NCBI GenBank assembly: GCA_946620335.1
Contig: CAMONF010000007.1
Coordinates: forward strand, 1 to 11,789
Reading direction: 5' to 3'
Origin: an uncultured Clostridia bacterium
GTDB lineage: Bacteria; Bacillota; Clostridia; Lachnospirales; Lachnospiraceae
Length of the DNA: 11,789 nucleotides
Shown here: in pieces, positions 6,152-11,789 of the stretch
Layout: each line of letters starts with the position of its first letter
Position numbering within the stretch: position 1 is the first letter of the stretch
Program-made: the position numbers and the translations under genes
Notes under the pieces: model-generated
Told to the model about the DNA's origin: nothing
The model's database searches: none
Seen by the model: the letters and a program-made list of their open reading frames with translations, nothing else

Positions 6152-7549
6152 TCAGCCCAGAATACCCTTCTTGGCGTTCTTGAGGACCGGGATTTCCGTC
6201 TCGTCCTTGTCGTTGATATGTTCGCCATCGTACTTGCGTGTCTCGTCCACGATGACCTTGGACAGGAGCAGGACAGCGAAGATGTTGGGGATGGCCATGA
6301 GGCCGTTCAGCAGGTCGGCGATGTTCCAGACCAGGTTGAGCTCGACCATGGAGCCGACGAAGACGCCGATGACCCAGAAAATCTTGTAGAGCATGATGGC
6401 CTTCTCGCCGAAGAGATAGACCGCACAGCGCTCGCCGTAATAGTACCAGCCCAGAATGGTGGAGAAGGCGAAGGTGATGAGGCCGACCACCAGGATGGGC
6501 AGACCGATGTAGGGGATCATGGAGAAGCACTGGCTGGTCAGCTCGCTGCCGTTGCCGGACAGGCCGTGGATGGCGTCATGCTTGATGATGCTGGAAACGA
6601 GGACCAGACCGGTCATAAGGCAAATGACAACAGTATCCCAGAAGGTACCGGTCATGGAGACCAGGGCCTGGCGCTTGGGGTTCCTTGTCTGAGCCGCGGA
6701 GGCGACCAGGGGAGCGGAACCCATACCGGATTCATTGGAGAAAAGTCCGCGGGCGAAGCCGTAGCGGCAGGCGGTGGCGATGGTGGAGCCGACGAAGCCG
6801 CCGGTGGCAGCCTTGGCGGAGAAAGCGGAGGTGACGATAGCCACAATAGCTTCACCCAGAACGTCGACGTTCATGACCAGGATGATCAGGCAGCCGATGA
6901 CGTAGAAGGCAGCCATGAAGGGGACCAGCTTCTCGGAGACCCGTGTGATGGACTGGATGCCGCCGATGATGACCAGAGCGACCAGGATGCTGAGACCAAC
7001 AGCACTGACCCAGGCCGGGACACCAAAGTTTGTCGTGAAGTTGGCGGCGACGGCGTTGGCCTGGACCATGCAGCCGATACCGAAGGCGCAGACAGCGGCC
7101 AGGATGGCGAAGATGATGCCTGCCCAGCGGGCCTTGAGGCCTCTGTCCAGAGCGTACATGGCGCCGCCAATCATGGTGCCGTCCTCACTCTTCACGCGGT
7201 ACTTGACGGAAATAAGAGTCTCCGCATACTTGGTGGCGATGCCGAAGATACCGGTCAGCCACATCCAGAGCACGGAACCCGGGCCGCCCATGGCGATGGC
7301 GGTACCGACGCCGATGATGTTGCCGGTGCCGATGGTGGACGAAAGCGCTGTGGTCAAAGCACCGAACTGAGAAACGTCGCCCTCAGCGTCCGGATCCCGG
7401 GTCACGGAAAGCTTGATGGCTTTGAAGATATCCTTCTGAATAAAACCGGTGCGCACGGTCATGTAGATATGGGTGCCGAACAGCAGAATGATCAGAGGCC
7501 ATCCCCAGAGAAAATTGTCAATGGTACTGATAAGATCACTGAAACTCAT
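6152..7549 (-). CDS. alanine/glycine:cation symporter (AGCS family)
   Basis: This 465-residue polytopic membrane protein has a normal length for AGCS. Diagnostic stretches are QFGALTTALSSTIGTGNI (61-78), GGPGSVLWMWLTG (88-100) with IATKYAET (104-111), and ARGLFSNESGMGSAP (266-280), all close to the family consensus. About ten or eleven hydrophobic segments are visible, and the hydrophilic C-terminal tail lies in the last 30 residues. The family takes up alanine, glycine or D-alanine with Na+ or H+ across the cytoplasmic membrane. The ATG at 7549 has GGGAGG 7 bases upstream (7557-7562) and a promoter about 60-85 bases upstream. No glycine riboswitch is visible in the leader. It is the first gene of a two-gene unit with the ABC ATPase. 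Confidence 0.95.
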   Translation of the reverse strand: MSFSDLISTIDNFLWGWPLIILLFGTHIYMTVRTGFIQKDIFKAIKLSVTRDPDAEGDVSQFGALTTALSSTIGTGNIIGVGTAIAMGGPGSVLWMWLTGIFGIATKYAETLISVKYRVKSEDGTMIGGAMYALDRGLKARWAGIIFAILAAVCAFGIGCMVQANAVAANFTTNFGVPAWVSAVGLSILVALVIIGGIQSITRVSEKLVPFMAAFYVIGCLIILVMNVDVLGEAIVAIVTSAFSAKAATGGFVGSTIATACRYGFARGLFSNESGMGSAPLVASAAQTRNPKRQALVSMTGTFWDTVVICLMTGLVLVSSIIKHDAIHGLSGNGSELTSQCFSMIPYIGLPILVVGLITFAFSTILGWYYYGERCAVYLFGEKAIMLYKIFWVIGVFVGSMVELNLVWNIADLLNGLMAIPNIFAVLLLSKVIVDETRKYDGEHINDKDETEIPVLKNAKKGILG

Positions 7550-7605
7550 CTATTATCCTCCCTTTTTCTGTCCCCCTCAAAATGGACAGACGAAAATTTC
7601 TCTCT

Positions 7606-7634
7606 ATTATATAATCAATTGTCATTAAAAACAA
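7606..7634 (-). promoter_or_regulatory. predicted sigma-70/A promoter for the symporter unit
   Basis: On the minus strand TTGTTT (7634-7629) and a perfect TATAAT (7611-7606) are 17 bases apart in an AT-rich stretch. The leader to the ATG at 7549 would be about 50 bases. Confidence 0.7.
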
Positions 7635-7673
7635 GTCCTCTATTAATTTAATGCGTTAAAGCAGTGTGAAAAA

Positions 7674-7804
7674 TGGGAATGAGGGACGGTTCCTTTTCCC
7701 ACTTTTCATTCCTGAAAAGTGGGGAAAATGGGAATGAGGGACGGTTCCTTTTCCCACTTTTCATTTTTGAAAAGTGGGAAAAGGAACCGTCCCTCATTCC
7801 CATT
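7674..7804. repeat. REP-like palindromic repeat, one and a half units
   Basis: A 35-base arm beginning TGGGAATGAGGGACGG occurs at 7674-7708 and again at 7729-7763, 55 bases apart. The second copy pairs perfectly with its reverse complement at 7768-7802 around a TTTT loop, and the pairing extends two more bases each side (37-bp arms, 7727-7804). The first copy has only a short return arm (TGAAAAGTGGGG, 7713-7724). The core GGGACGGTTCC resembles, from memory, the REP palindromes scattered through many bacterial genomes and mobilised by Y1 (RAYT-type) transposases; no transposase gene is in the window. The long hairpin can also end transcription from either side. Its right end overlaps the last codons of the patatin gene. 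Confidence 0.85.
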
Positions 7805-8651
7805 GCCCTAAAAATTCCAACAGCGCAGGCAGCTTCTCCTCCATGGTCTGCCGCCCAATATTATAGACCCTTCTAAGCTCGTCGGGATCATGGGAAATAT
7901 GGCCGATGCCGAGACTCTCCGGCGGAGCGATGATGAAGGCCTTGCCCTCCACCGCCCGCTTCCGCACATAGGCAGTCTCCAGATTGTACACGTTATGCCG
8001 GCGGCCCATTGCCCGGACGACGGCCGGGTAGCGGGCCAGGAGCAGCCGCATAGCCGGCATGAACTTCTGGGGCATCTTGACGAAGCCCACCGGCTGGGTC
8101 AGAATGACTACATTTTTCTCCATTCCCTTGTCCTCCATGAAATGAAGGGGGATGGAGTCGGCGATCCCGCCGTCGAGAAGGGTCCACCGACCGATCTTCA
8201 CCGGCCGGGAGGCGATGGGCATGGAGGCCGAGGCGCGGAACCACTCGATTTCCTTCCGGTTCCGGGTCTTTACCACCTTTTTAAAGACCGCCTTGCCGGT
8301 CGCCGTGTCCGTGGCCGTCACATAAAAGTCCATGGGATTGGCCTCCCAGGCCGCGCTGTCCCAGGGATCCAGCTTAAAGGGGATGTCATCATAGCAGAAT
8401 TTCGTGCCGAAAAGGTCTCCCGTCAGCAGCCAGGACCTGAAGGAGCAGAAGCGCCAGTCACGGCAGTATTTTGTGGTATACCGGAGTACACGGCCCTTCT
8501 GGCCGGATTTGATATTGCAGCCGAAGGTGACGCCGGCGGAGACGCCCACCGCTGCGTCGAAGGTGATGCCCTTTTCCATCAGATAGTCGAGGGCGCCCAT
8601 GGTGAAGAGGCCGCGCATGGCGCCTCCTTCAAGAACCAGACCTGTTTTCAT
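7794..8651 (-). CDS. patatin-like phospholipase / lipid acyl hydrolase
   Basis: This 285-residue protein carries the whole patatin catalytic set: the oxyanion-hole glycine loop EGGAMRG (8-14), the nucleophile elbow GVSAG (36-40, Ser38) and LLDGGIADS (158-166, Asp160). It forms the Ser-Asp dyad that hydrolyses acyl groups from phospholipids or glycerolipids. Its length fits the small bacterial RssA/YjjU-like branch, and no signal peptide is present, so it acts in the cytoplasm or at the inner membrane face. The start at 8651 is fixed by the N-terminal motif, yet the 15 bases between it and the stop of the upstream DUF308 gene hold no Shine-Dalgarno sequence. Translational coupling is therefore likely. 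The last residues (WE) and the TGA stop lie inside the REP-like element, so the native C-terminus may have been changed by its insertion. Confidence 0.93.
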   Translation of the reverse strand: MKTGLVLEGGAMRGLFTMGALDYLMEKGITFDAAVGVSAGVTFGCNIKSGQKGRVLRYTTKYCRDWRFCSFRSWLLTGDLFGTKFCYDDIPFKLDPWDSAAWEANPMDFYVTATDTATGKAVFKKVVKTRNRKEIEWFRASASMPIASRPVKIGRWTLLDGGIADSIPLHFMEDKGMEKNVVILTQPVGFVKMPQKFMPAMRLLLARYPAVVRAMGRRHNVYNLETAYVRKRAVEGKAFIIAPPESLGIGHISHDPDELRRVYNIGRQTMEEKLPALLEFLGQWE

Positions 8652-8666
8652 TTCTTAGTCACGCTT

Positions 8667-9188
8667 TCATCTCTTGCTGTTAAAAAGGCCGGAGCCGCTC
8701 TCGAAGAAGATGCGGACGACACCCTGGTAAATAAGACCCACCCCGATGAGCCGGATGACCATATTGGTGAGCCGGAAGGGATTGGCGATGATGCCCAGGG
8801 CAAAAACGACGCCGACGACGGCGAGTATCATGGTGAGCGGGTTCATACGGCTGGCGGACAGGCACTGCCAGAGGGCCATCCCTCCTGCCAGAAGCAGCAG
8901 GATGCCGAAGACCAGGTTGATGCTGGAGACGGCGCTGGCCGGAGAACGGATCAACCAGAGGGCTACTACTGCCGTCAGGACCGAGCTCAGGAAAAGGCTG
9001 TCGAAGCCGCCGAAACCGCCCGCAAAGCAGGAAATCAGGTTGAGCGCTGCCCCGATGAGGATGATCCAGCCCACATAGCGGACGATCGTGGTCGTGGAAT
9101 AGTAAGGTGATACCAGAAAAATAAGGCCGGCCACCAGCATCACAATGCCGCCCAGGAGCCGGTTCTTTCGATAATTATCAGAGAACAT
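8667..9188 (-). CDS. DUF308/HdeD-like six-helix membrane protein
   Basis: The protein has 173 residues and six predicted membrane helices (roughly 10-28, 34-54, 64-81, 86-108, 117-135, 142-161), separated by short loops such as SPYY and NPFR. This three-hairpin pattern is that of the HdeD/DUF308 family. HdeD is linked to acid resistance in Escherichia coli; the role in Firmicutes is unknown, so I do not transfer that function. The frame begins at 9221, but AAGGAGG at 9196-9202 lies 7 bases before the ATG at 9188, which is the start. The patatin gene follows after 15 bases, so the pair is likely co-expressed and may be tied to membrane stress or lipid turnover (inference). Confidence 0.88.
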   Translation of the reverse strand: MFSDNYRKNRLLGGIVMLVAGLIFLVSPYYSTTTIVRYVGWIILIGAALNLISCFAGGFGGFDSLFLSSVLTAVVALWLIRSPASAVSSINLVFGILLLLAGGMALWQCLSASRMNPLTMILAVVGVVFALGIIANPFRLTNMVIRLIGVGLIYQGVVRIFFESGSGLFNSKR

Positions 9189-9235
9189 GGCGATTCCTCC
9201 TTGTATATATTGCGCTGCCAAGCGGCGCTTAAACT

Positions 9236-9244
9236 ATCATACCA
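9236..9244 (-). promoter_or_regulatory. possible extended -10 promoter for the DUF308-patatin unit
   Basis: TGGTATGAT on the minus strand fits a TGn extended -10 element and lies about 50 bases before the start at 9188. No good -35 is seen at the standard spacing. Confidence 0.35.
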
Positions 9245-9313
9245 CGTCTTTTCCCCGTTAAGTGTGAACAATTCGTGTTCCTTGTTTCCATTTTCATACA
9301 TTTGTTCCAGGGC

Positions 9314-9342
9314 TTGCATTTTCGACACCTATCCAGTAGAAT
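9314..9342 (+). promoter_or_regulatory. predicted sigma-70/A promoter for the FAD dehydrogenase gene
   Basis: TTGCAT (9314-9319) and TAGAAT (9337-9342) are 17 bases apart. The leader to the ATG at 9438 would be about 90 bases; I recognise no riboswitch in it. Confidence 0.6.
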
Positions 9343-9437
9343 ATCGTTGGCAAATGTTCGCTCCGCACCGGAGGAGCATCCGCCCATCCACGGTACCGGA
9401 GATGCAGAAAGTCTGCCGGTCAAAAAGGAGGATTGCT

Positions 9438-10808
9438 ATGAATTATGATATCCTGATCGTAGGAGCCGGCCCTGGCGGCATTTTCTCCGCCTATGAGCTT
9501 TCCCAGAATGACCCGTCTCTCAAGATCGCCGTTTTCGACGCGGGCCATGAGCTTTCCAGGCGCCACTGCCCCATCGACGGCAAGCGGATCAAGACCTGCA
9601 TCAACTGCCCCTCCTGCTCCATCATGAACGGCTTCGGCGGCGCCGGCGCCTTCTCCGATGGAAAATACAACATCACCAACGACTTCGGCGGCACTCTATA
9701 CCACTACATCGGCCGCGACACCGCCCTCGAGCTCATGCACTATGTGGATGGGATCAACATGGAGAACGGCGGCGCCGGGACCCAGATGTACTCCACCGCC
9801 GGCACTTCCTTAAAGCGCAAGTGCATGCAGAACGGCCTCCAGCTCCTCGATGCCTCCGTCCGCCATCTGGGCACGGACATCAACTACGTGGTCCTGCAGA
9901 ACCTGTACGACCGCCTGAAGGACCGCGTGGAATTTCATTTCGACACCAGGATCACCTTCCTGGACATGGACGGCGATAACTACCGGATCCACGCCGGCGA
10001 TGAAGCCTGGACAGGAAAACAGTGCATCATCTCCGTCGGGCGTTCCGGCAGCAAGTGGCTGGAGCGGGTCTGCCATGACCTGGACATCGCCACCAAGTCC
10101 AACCGCGTCGACCTGGGCGTCCGTGTGGAGCTCCCCGCCGAGATCTTCTCCGGCATCACCGACGAGCTCTATGAGGGCAAGATCGTCTACCGGACGAGAA
10201 AGTTCGAGGACCCGGTCCGCACCTTCTGCATGAACCCCCGCGGCATCGTGGTAAATGAAAACACCAACGGCATCATCACCGTAAACGGCCACAGCTTCGA
10301 GGACGAGTCCCGGAAGACCGCCAACACCAACTTCGCCCTCCTGGTATCCAAGCACTTCTCGGATCCCTTCAAGGACAGCAACGGCTACGGCGAGAGCATC
10401 GCCCGCCTCTCCAACATGCTGGGCGGCGGCGTCATCGTCCAGCGCTTCGGCGATCTCGAGCGCGGCCGTCGCACCAACCCCAAGCGTCTCGAGGAGTGCA
10501 CCACGAGGCCTACTCTGAATGCCACCCCCGGTGACCTGTCCCTGGTCCTGCCCAAGCGGATCCTGGACGGTATCATCGAGATGATATATGCCCTTGACAA
10601 GATTGCCCCCGGCACCGCCAACGACGATACCCTCCTCTACGGCGTGGAAGTAAAGTTCTACAACATGGAGGTCGCCCTGGACGAGCATCTGGAGACATCC
10701 CACAAGGGACTTTACGTGATCGGGGATGGCAGCGGCGTCACCCATTCCCTCAGCCATGCCTCCGCCAGCGGCGTCTACGTCGCCAGACGGATCCTTGGCC
10801 TTTCCTGA
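9438..10808 (+). CDS. COG2509-type FAD-dependent dehydrogenase
   Basis: This 456-residue flavoprotein begins with a Rossmann FAD-binding motif, ILIVGAGPGG (5-14). Near the C-terminus it has the second FAD contact, LYVIGDGSG (425-433), followed by SLSHASASG (437-445). Between them a cysteine cluster C44-x9-C54-x2-C57-x2-C60 runs into MNGFGGAGAFSDGK (63-76), a block typical of this family of uncharacterised FAD-dependent dehydrogenases. The cysteines could hold an iron-sulphur cluster or a redox disulphide, which is my inference. The substrate is unknown; the protein looks cytosolic. The frame is open from 9201, but the ATG at 9438 has AAGGAGG 6 bases upstream and gives the correct N-terminus. 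It has its own promoter, diverges from the DUF308 gene, and ends in a strong terminator, so it is probably monocistronic. Confidence 0.93.
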   Translation: MNYDILIVGAGPGGIFSAYELSQNDPSLKIAVFDAGHELSRRHCPIDGKRIKTCINCPSCSIMNGFGGAGAFSDGKYNITNDFGGTLYHYIGRDTALELMHYVDGINMENGGAGTQMYSTAGTSLKRKCMQNGLQLLDASVRHLGTDINYVVLQNLYDRLKDRVEFHFDTRITFLDMDGDNYRIHAGDEAWTGKQCIISVGRSGSKWLERVCHDLDIATKSNRVDLGVRVELPAEIFSGITDELYEGKIVYRTRKFEDPVRTFCMNPRGIVVNENTNGIITVNGHSFEDESRKTANTNFALLVSKHFSDPFKDSNGYGESIARLSNMLGGGVIVQRFGDLERGRRTNPKRLEECTTRPTLNATPGDLSLVLPKRILDGIIEMIYALDKIAPGTANDDTLLYGVEVKFYNMEVALDEHLETSHKGLYVIGDGSGVTHSLSHASASGVYVARRILGLS

Positions 10809-10813
10809 AACCC

Positions 10814-10839
10814 ACAGCCGGGGGGATACCCCCGGCTGT
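10814..10839 (+). terminator. strong Rho-independent terminator after the FAD dehydrogenase
   Basis: ACAGCCGGGGG (10814-10824) pairs perfectly with CCCCCGGCTGT (10829-10839) around GATA, followed by TCATCTTTCTC. It lies 6 bases after the stop codon. Confidence 0.85.
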
Positions 10840-10869
10840 TCATCTTTCTCGACAGGAGGATCATCCCAC

Positions 10870-11789
10870 TTGACATTTAGCAACAAAGAAGCCCTTCTTG
10901 TCCCCGCTCTCATTGCTTCCCTGCTCATTTCCCACACGGCTCTGGCGGATGAAAGTGCCGAGCCCTCTATTCAAAAGACCATAGACTGGGCAGTCACCAC
11001 CTGCCACGACCAATCCTACGGCTACTCCCAGGAGCACCGTTGGGGCGACGGCGGCTATGACTGCTCTTCTTTTGTGATCAGCGCCTTCTGGGCCGGCGGT
11101 TTCCATCTGGGCTATTGCAATCAGTATGAAGGATACACCGGGGATATCAAGGAGGCCTTCAAATCTGCCGGCTTCGACTGGATCCCGGCCTCCGATCTGG
11201 GCCTGGATTCAGGCTCCACCGACCGTCTCCTGCCCGGAGACGTCCTGCTCATCGATGACTACCATGCAGAGCTCTATATTGGCGACGGGCTGACGGCCGC
11301 GGCCCACGAGGACATCCCCTCCGACGACCATCCCAACCGTTCCCCGGCCCCGGGTGACCAGGGTGATGAAGTCTGCGTCTATGAATATGTCTACCACCCC
11401 TGGAGCGGCGTGCTTCGATACAATTCGAGCAACAAAGTCACTTCCGAGCCGGTCGATAAAAATGATTCGGATGAAGACCGGACGGAATCGGAAGGTACAG
11501 CCTCTGATGCCTCCCAGACAGATTCCGGCGCTGACCACACCGGCCAGGCATCCGGTGAGACCGCTTCCTCTCAGGATGAAGCCGGACAGACGGATACCTC
11601 TTCCGGCCAGACACCCGTTGAAGCCGCTTCCTTTCAGGATGAAGCCGGACAGACGGATACCTCTTCCGGCCAGACACCAATCGAAGCCGCTTCCTCTTCT
11701 TCTTCTTCTTCTTCTTCGGATAATTCGGATACGTCCCTGCCCGCCACCTTCGAGGTGGTCTCCAGTTCTCTCTATGTCCGGGAAGGCCC
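10870..11789 (+). CDS. secreted NlpC/P60-like (amidase_5-type) peptidoglycan hydrolase, 3' part missing
   Basis: The gene runs off the right edge after about 306 residues; I translated it by hand. It starts with TTG at 10870, with AGGAGG at 10854-10859 (10-base spacing). No ATG is available, and this start gives a clean signal peptide: hydrophobic ALLVPALIASLLIS (8-21), then cleavage after HTALA (26). Residues 33-185 form a cysteine peptidase/amidase domain with WGDGGYDCSSFVISAFWAGG (58-77; Cys65 nucleophile) and DDYHAELYIGDG (129-140; His132), much like phage and clostridial amidase_5 enzymes. It should cleave peptidoglycan outside the cell. A Ser/Thr/Asp/Glu-rich linker (about 186-290) with two 21-residue repeats and nine Ser in a row follows. 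The last visible residues, SSSLYVREGP, look like the start of a bacterial SH3 wall-binding domain. No separate promoter is seen after the upstream terminator. Confidence 0.88.
   Translation, partial: MTFSNKEALLVPALIASLLISHTALADESAEPSIQKTIDWAVTTCHDQSYGYSQEHRWGDGGYDCSSFVISAFWAGGFHLGYCNQYEGYTGDIKEAFKSAGFDWIPASDLGLDSGSTDRLLPGDVLLIDDYHAELYIGDGLTAAAHEDIPSDDHPNRSPAPGDQGDEVCVYEYVYHPWSGVLRYNSSNKVTSEPVDKNDSDEDRTESEGTASDASQTDSGADHTGQASGETASSQDEAGQTDTSSGQTPVEAASFQDEAGQTDTSSGQTPIEAASSSSSSSSSDNSDTSLPATFEVVSSSLYVREG
11563..11688 (+). repeat. two nearly identical 63-bp tandem repeats in the amidase linker
   Basis: Units at 11563-11625 and 11626-11688 each encode 21 residues (core QDEAGQTDTSSGQTP) and differ at only a few bases (TCT/TTT, CCCGTT/CCAATC). 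A third copy begins at 11689 and stops after GCTTCCTCT. The near-identity points to recent duplication; copy number may vary in frame between strains. Confidence 0.9.
11695..11715 (+). repeat. TCT trinucleotide microsatellite (seven units)
   Basis: Seven TCT codons flanked by TCC and TCG encode nine Ser in a row. Slippage in units of three would change linker length only, not the reading frame. Confidence 0.9.

Noticed and set aside
5504..7651. 715-codon open frame on the plus strand
   Set aside because: It lies antisense to the symporter and ABC ATPase genes, its composition is that of a complement of GC-rich coding sequence (many Asp, Gly, Glu), and it matches no family I know.
7550..7673. 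Glycine riboswitch or T-box upstream of the symporter gene
   Set aside because: The leader is only about 50 bases and contains none of the conserved elements of either RNA.
7673..7876. 67-codon plus-strand open frame (MGMRDGSFSHFSF...)
   Set aside because: It is a translation of the REP-like repeat; such spurious frames arise wherever these repeats occur.
7890..9110. 406-codon plus-strand open frame
   Set aside because: It is antisense to the patatin and DUF308 genes, both of which have clear family motifs and, for DUF308, a good ribosome binding site.
9140..9328. 62-codon minus-strand frame starting with GTG upstream of the DUF308 gene
   Set aside because: The N-terminal part looks mildly protein-like, but there is no ribosome binding site, it overlaps the DUF308 gene out of frame, and it covers the predicted promoter.
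10870..10875. TTGACA as a consensus -35 box
   Set aside because: No -10 element lies 16-18 bases downstream; the TTG is better explained as the start codon of a protein with a signal peptide.
9810..10937. 375-codon minus-strand open frame
   Set aside because: It is antisense to the FAD dehydrogenase and has low-complexity Gly/Val/Asp/Ala composition with no recognisable domain.

Overview
The window suggests a fairly GC-rich Gram-positive member of the Firmicutes, most likely class Clostridia. The signs are strong GGAGG-type ribosome binding sites, clostridial-type protein families (COG2509 flavoprotein, AGCS symporter, YhfC-like protease, LicD, amidase_5-like cell-wall hydrolase) and short intergenic gaps. 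The species cannot be named from the sequence. Eleven protein genes are supported; the first and last are cut by the window edges.

Layout. Positions 1-1780 (minus strand): a metal-chaperone pair. A CobW/ZNG1-type GTPase with a very long His/Asp/Glu repeat is followed by a partial, divergent paralogue that lacks the CxCC metal motif. Positions 1852-4846 (minus strand): a surface-glycan gene group reading GT4 glycosyltransferase, LicD-type transferase, then a YhfC-like intramembrane glutamic protease, the last two tightly coupled. Positions 4847-5293: a 447-base non-coding, dyad-rich gap. Positions 5294-7634 (minus strand): an alanine/glycine:cation symporter gene followed 24 bases later by a lone OppF-like ABC ATPase with an altered signature motif. 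Positions 7674-7804: a REP-like palindromic repeat that supplies the stop codon of the next gene. Positions 7794-9188 (minus strand): a DUF308/HdeD-like membrane protein and a patatin-like lipid acyl hydrolase, probably co-transcribed. Positions 9314-11789 (plus strand): a COG2509 FAD-dependent dehydrogenase with its own promoter and a strong terminator, then a secreted cell-wall amidase with a tandem-repeat linker and the start of a probable SH3b domain.

How it fits together. Most units are separate metabolic or envelope functions: metal allocation, surface glycan decoration, amino-acid uptake, lipid hydrolysis and peptidoglycan cleavage. I see no phage, CRISPR, toxin-antitoxin or classical defence module. 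The points most worth a second look are the two unlike CobW paralogues, the degenerate ABC ATPase paired with a secondary transporter, the glycan group with a membrane protease, the REP element fused to a gene end, and the structured gap at 4847-5293.
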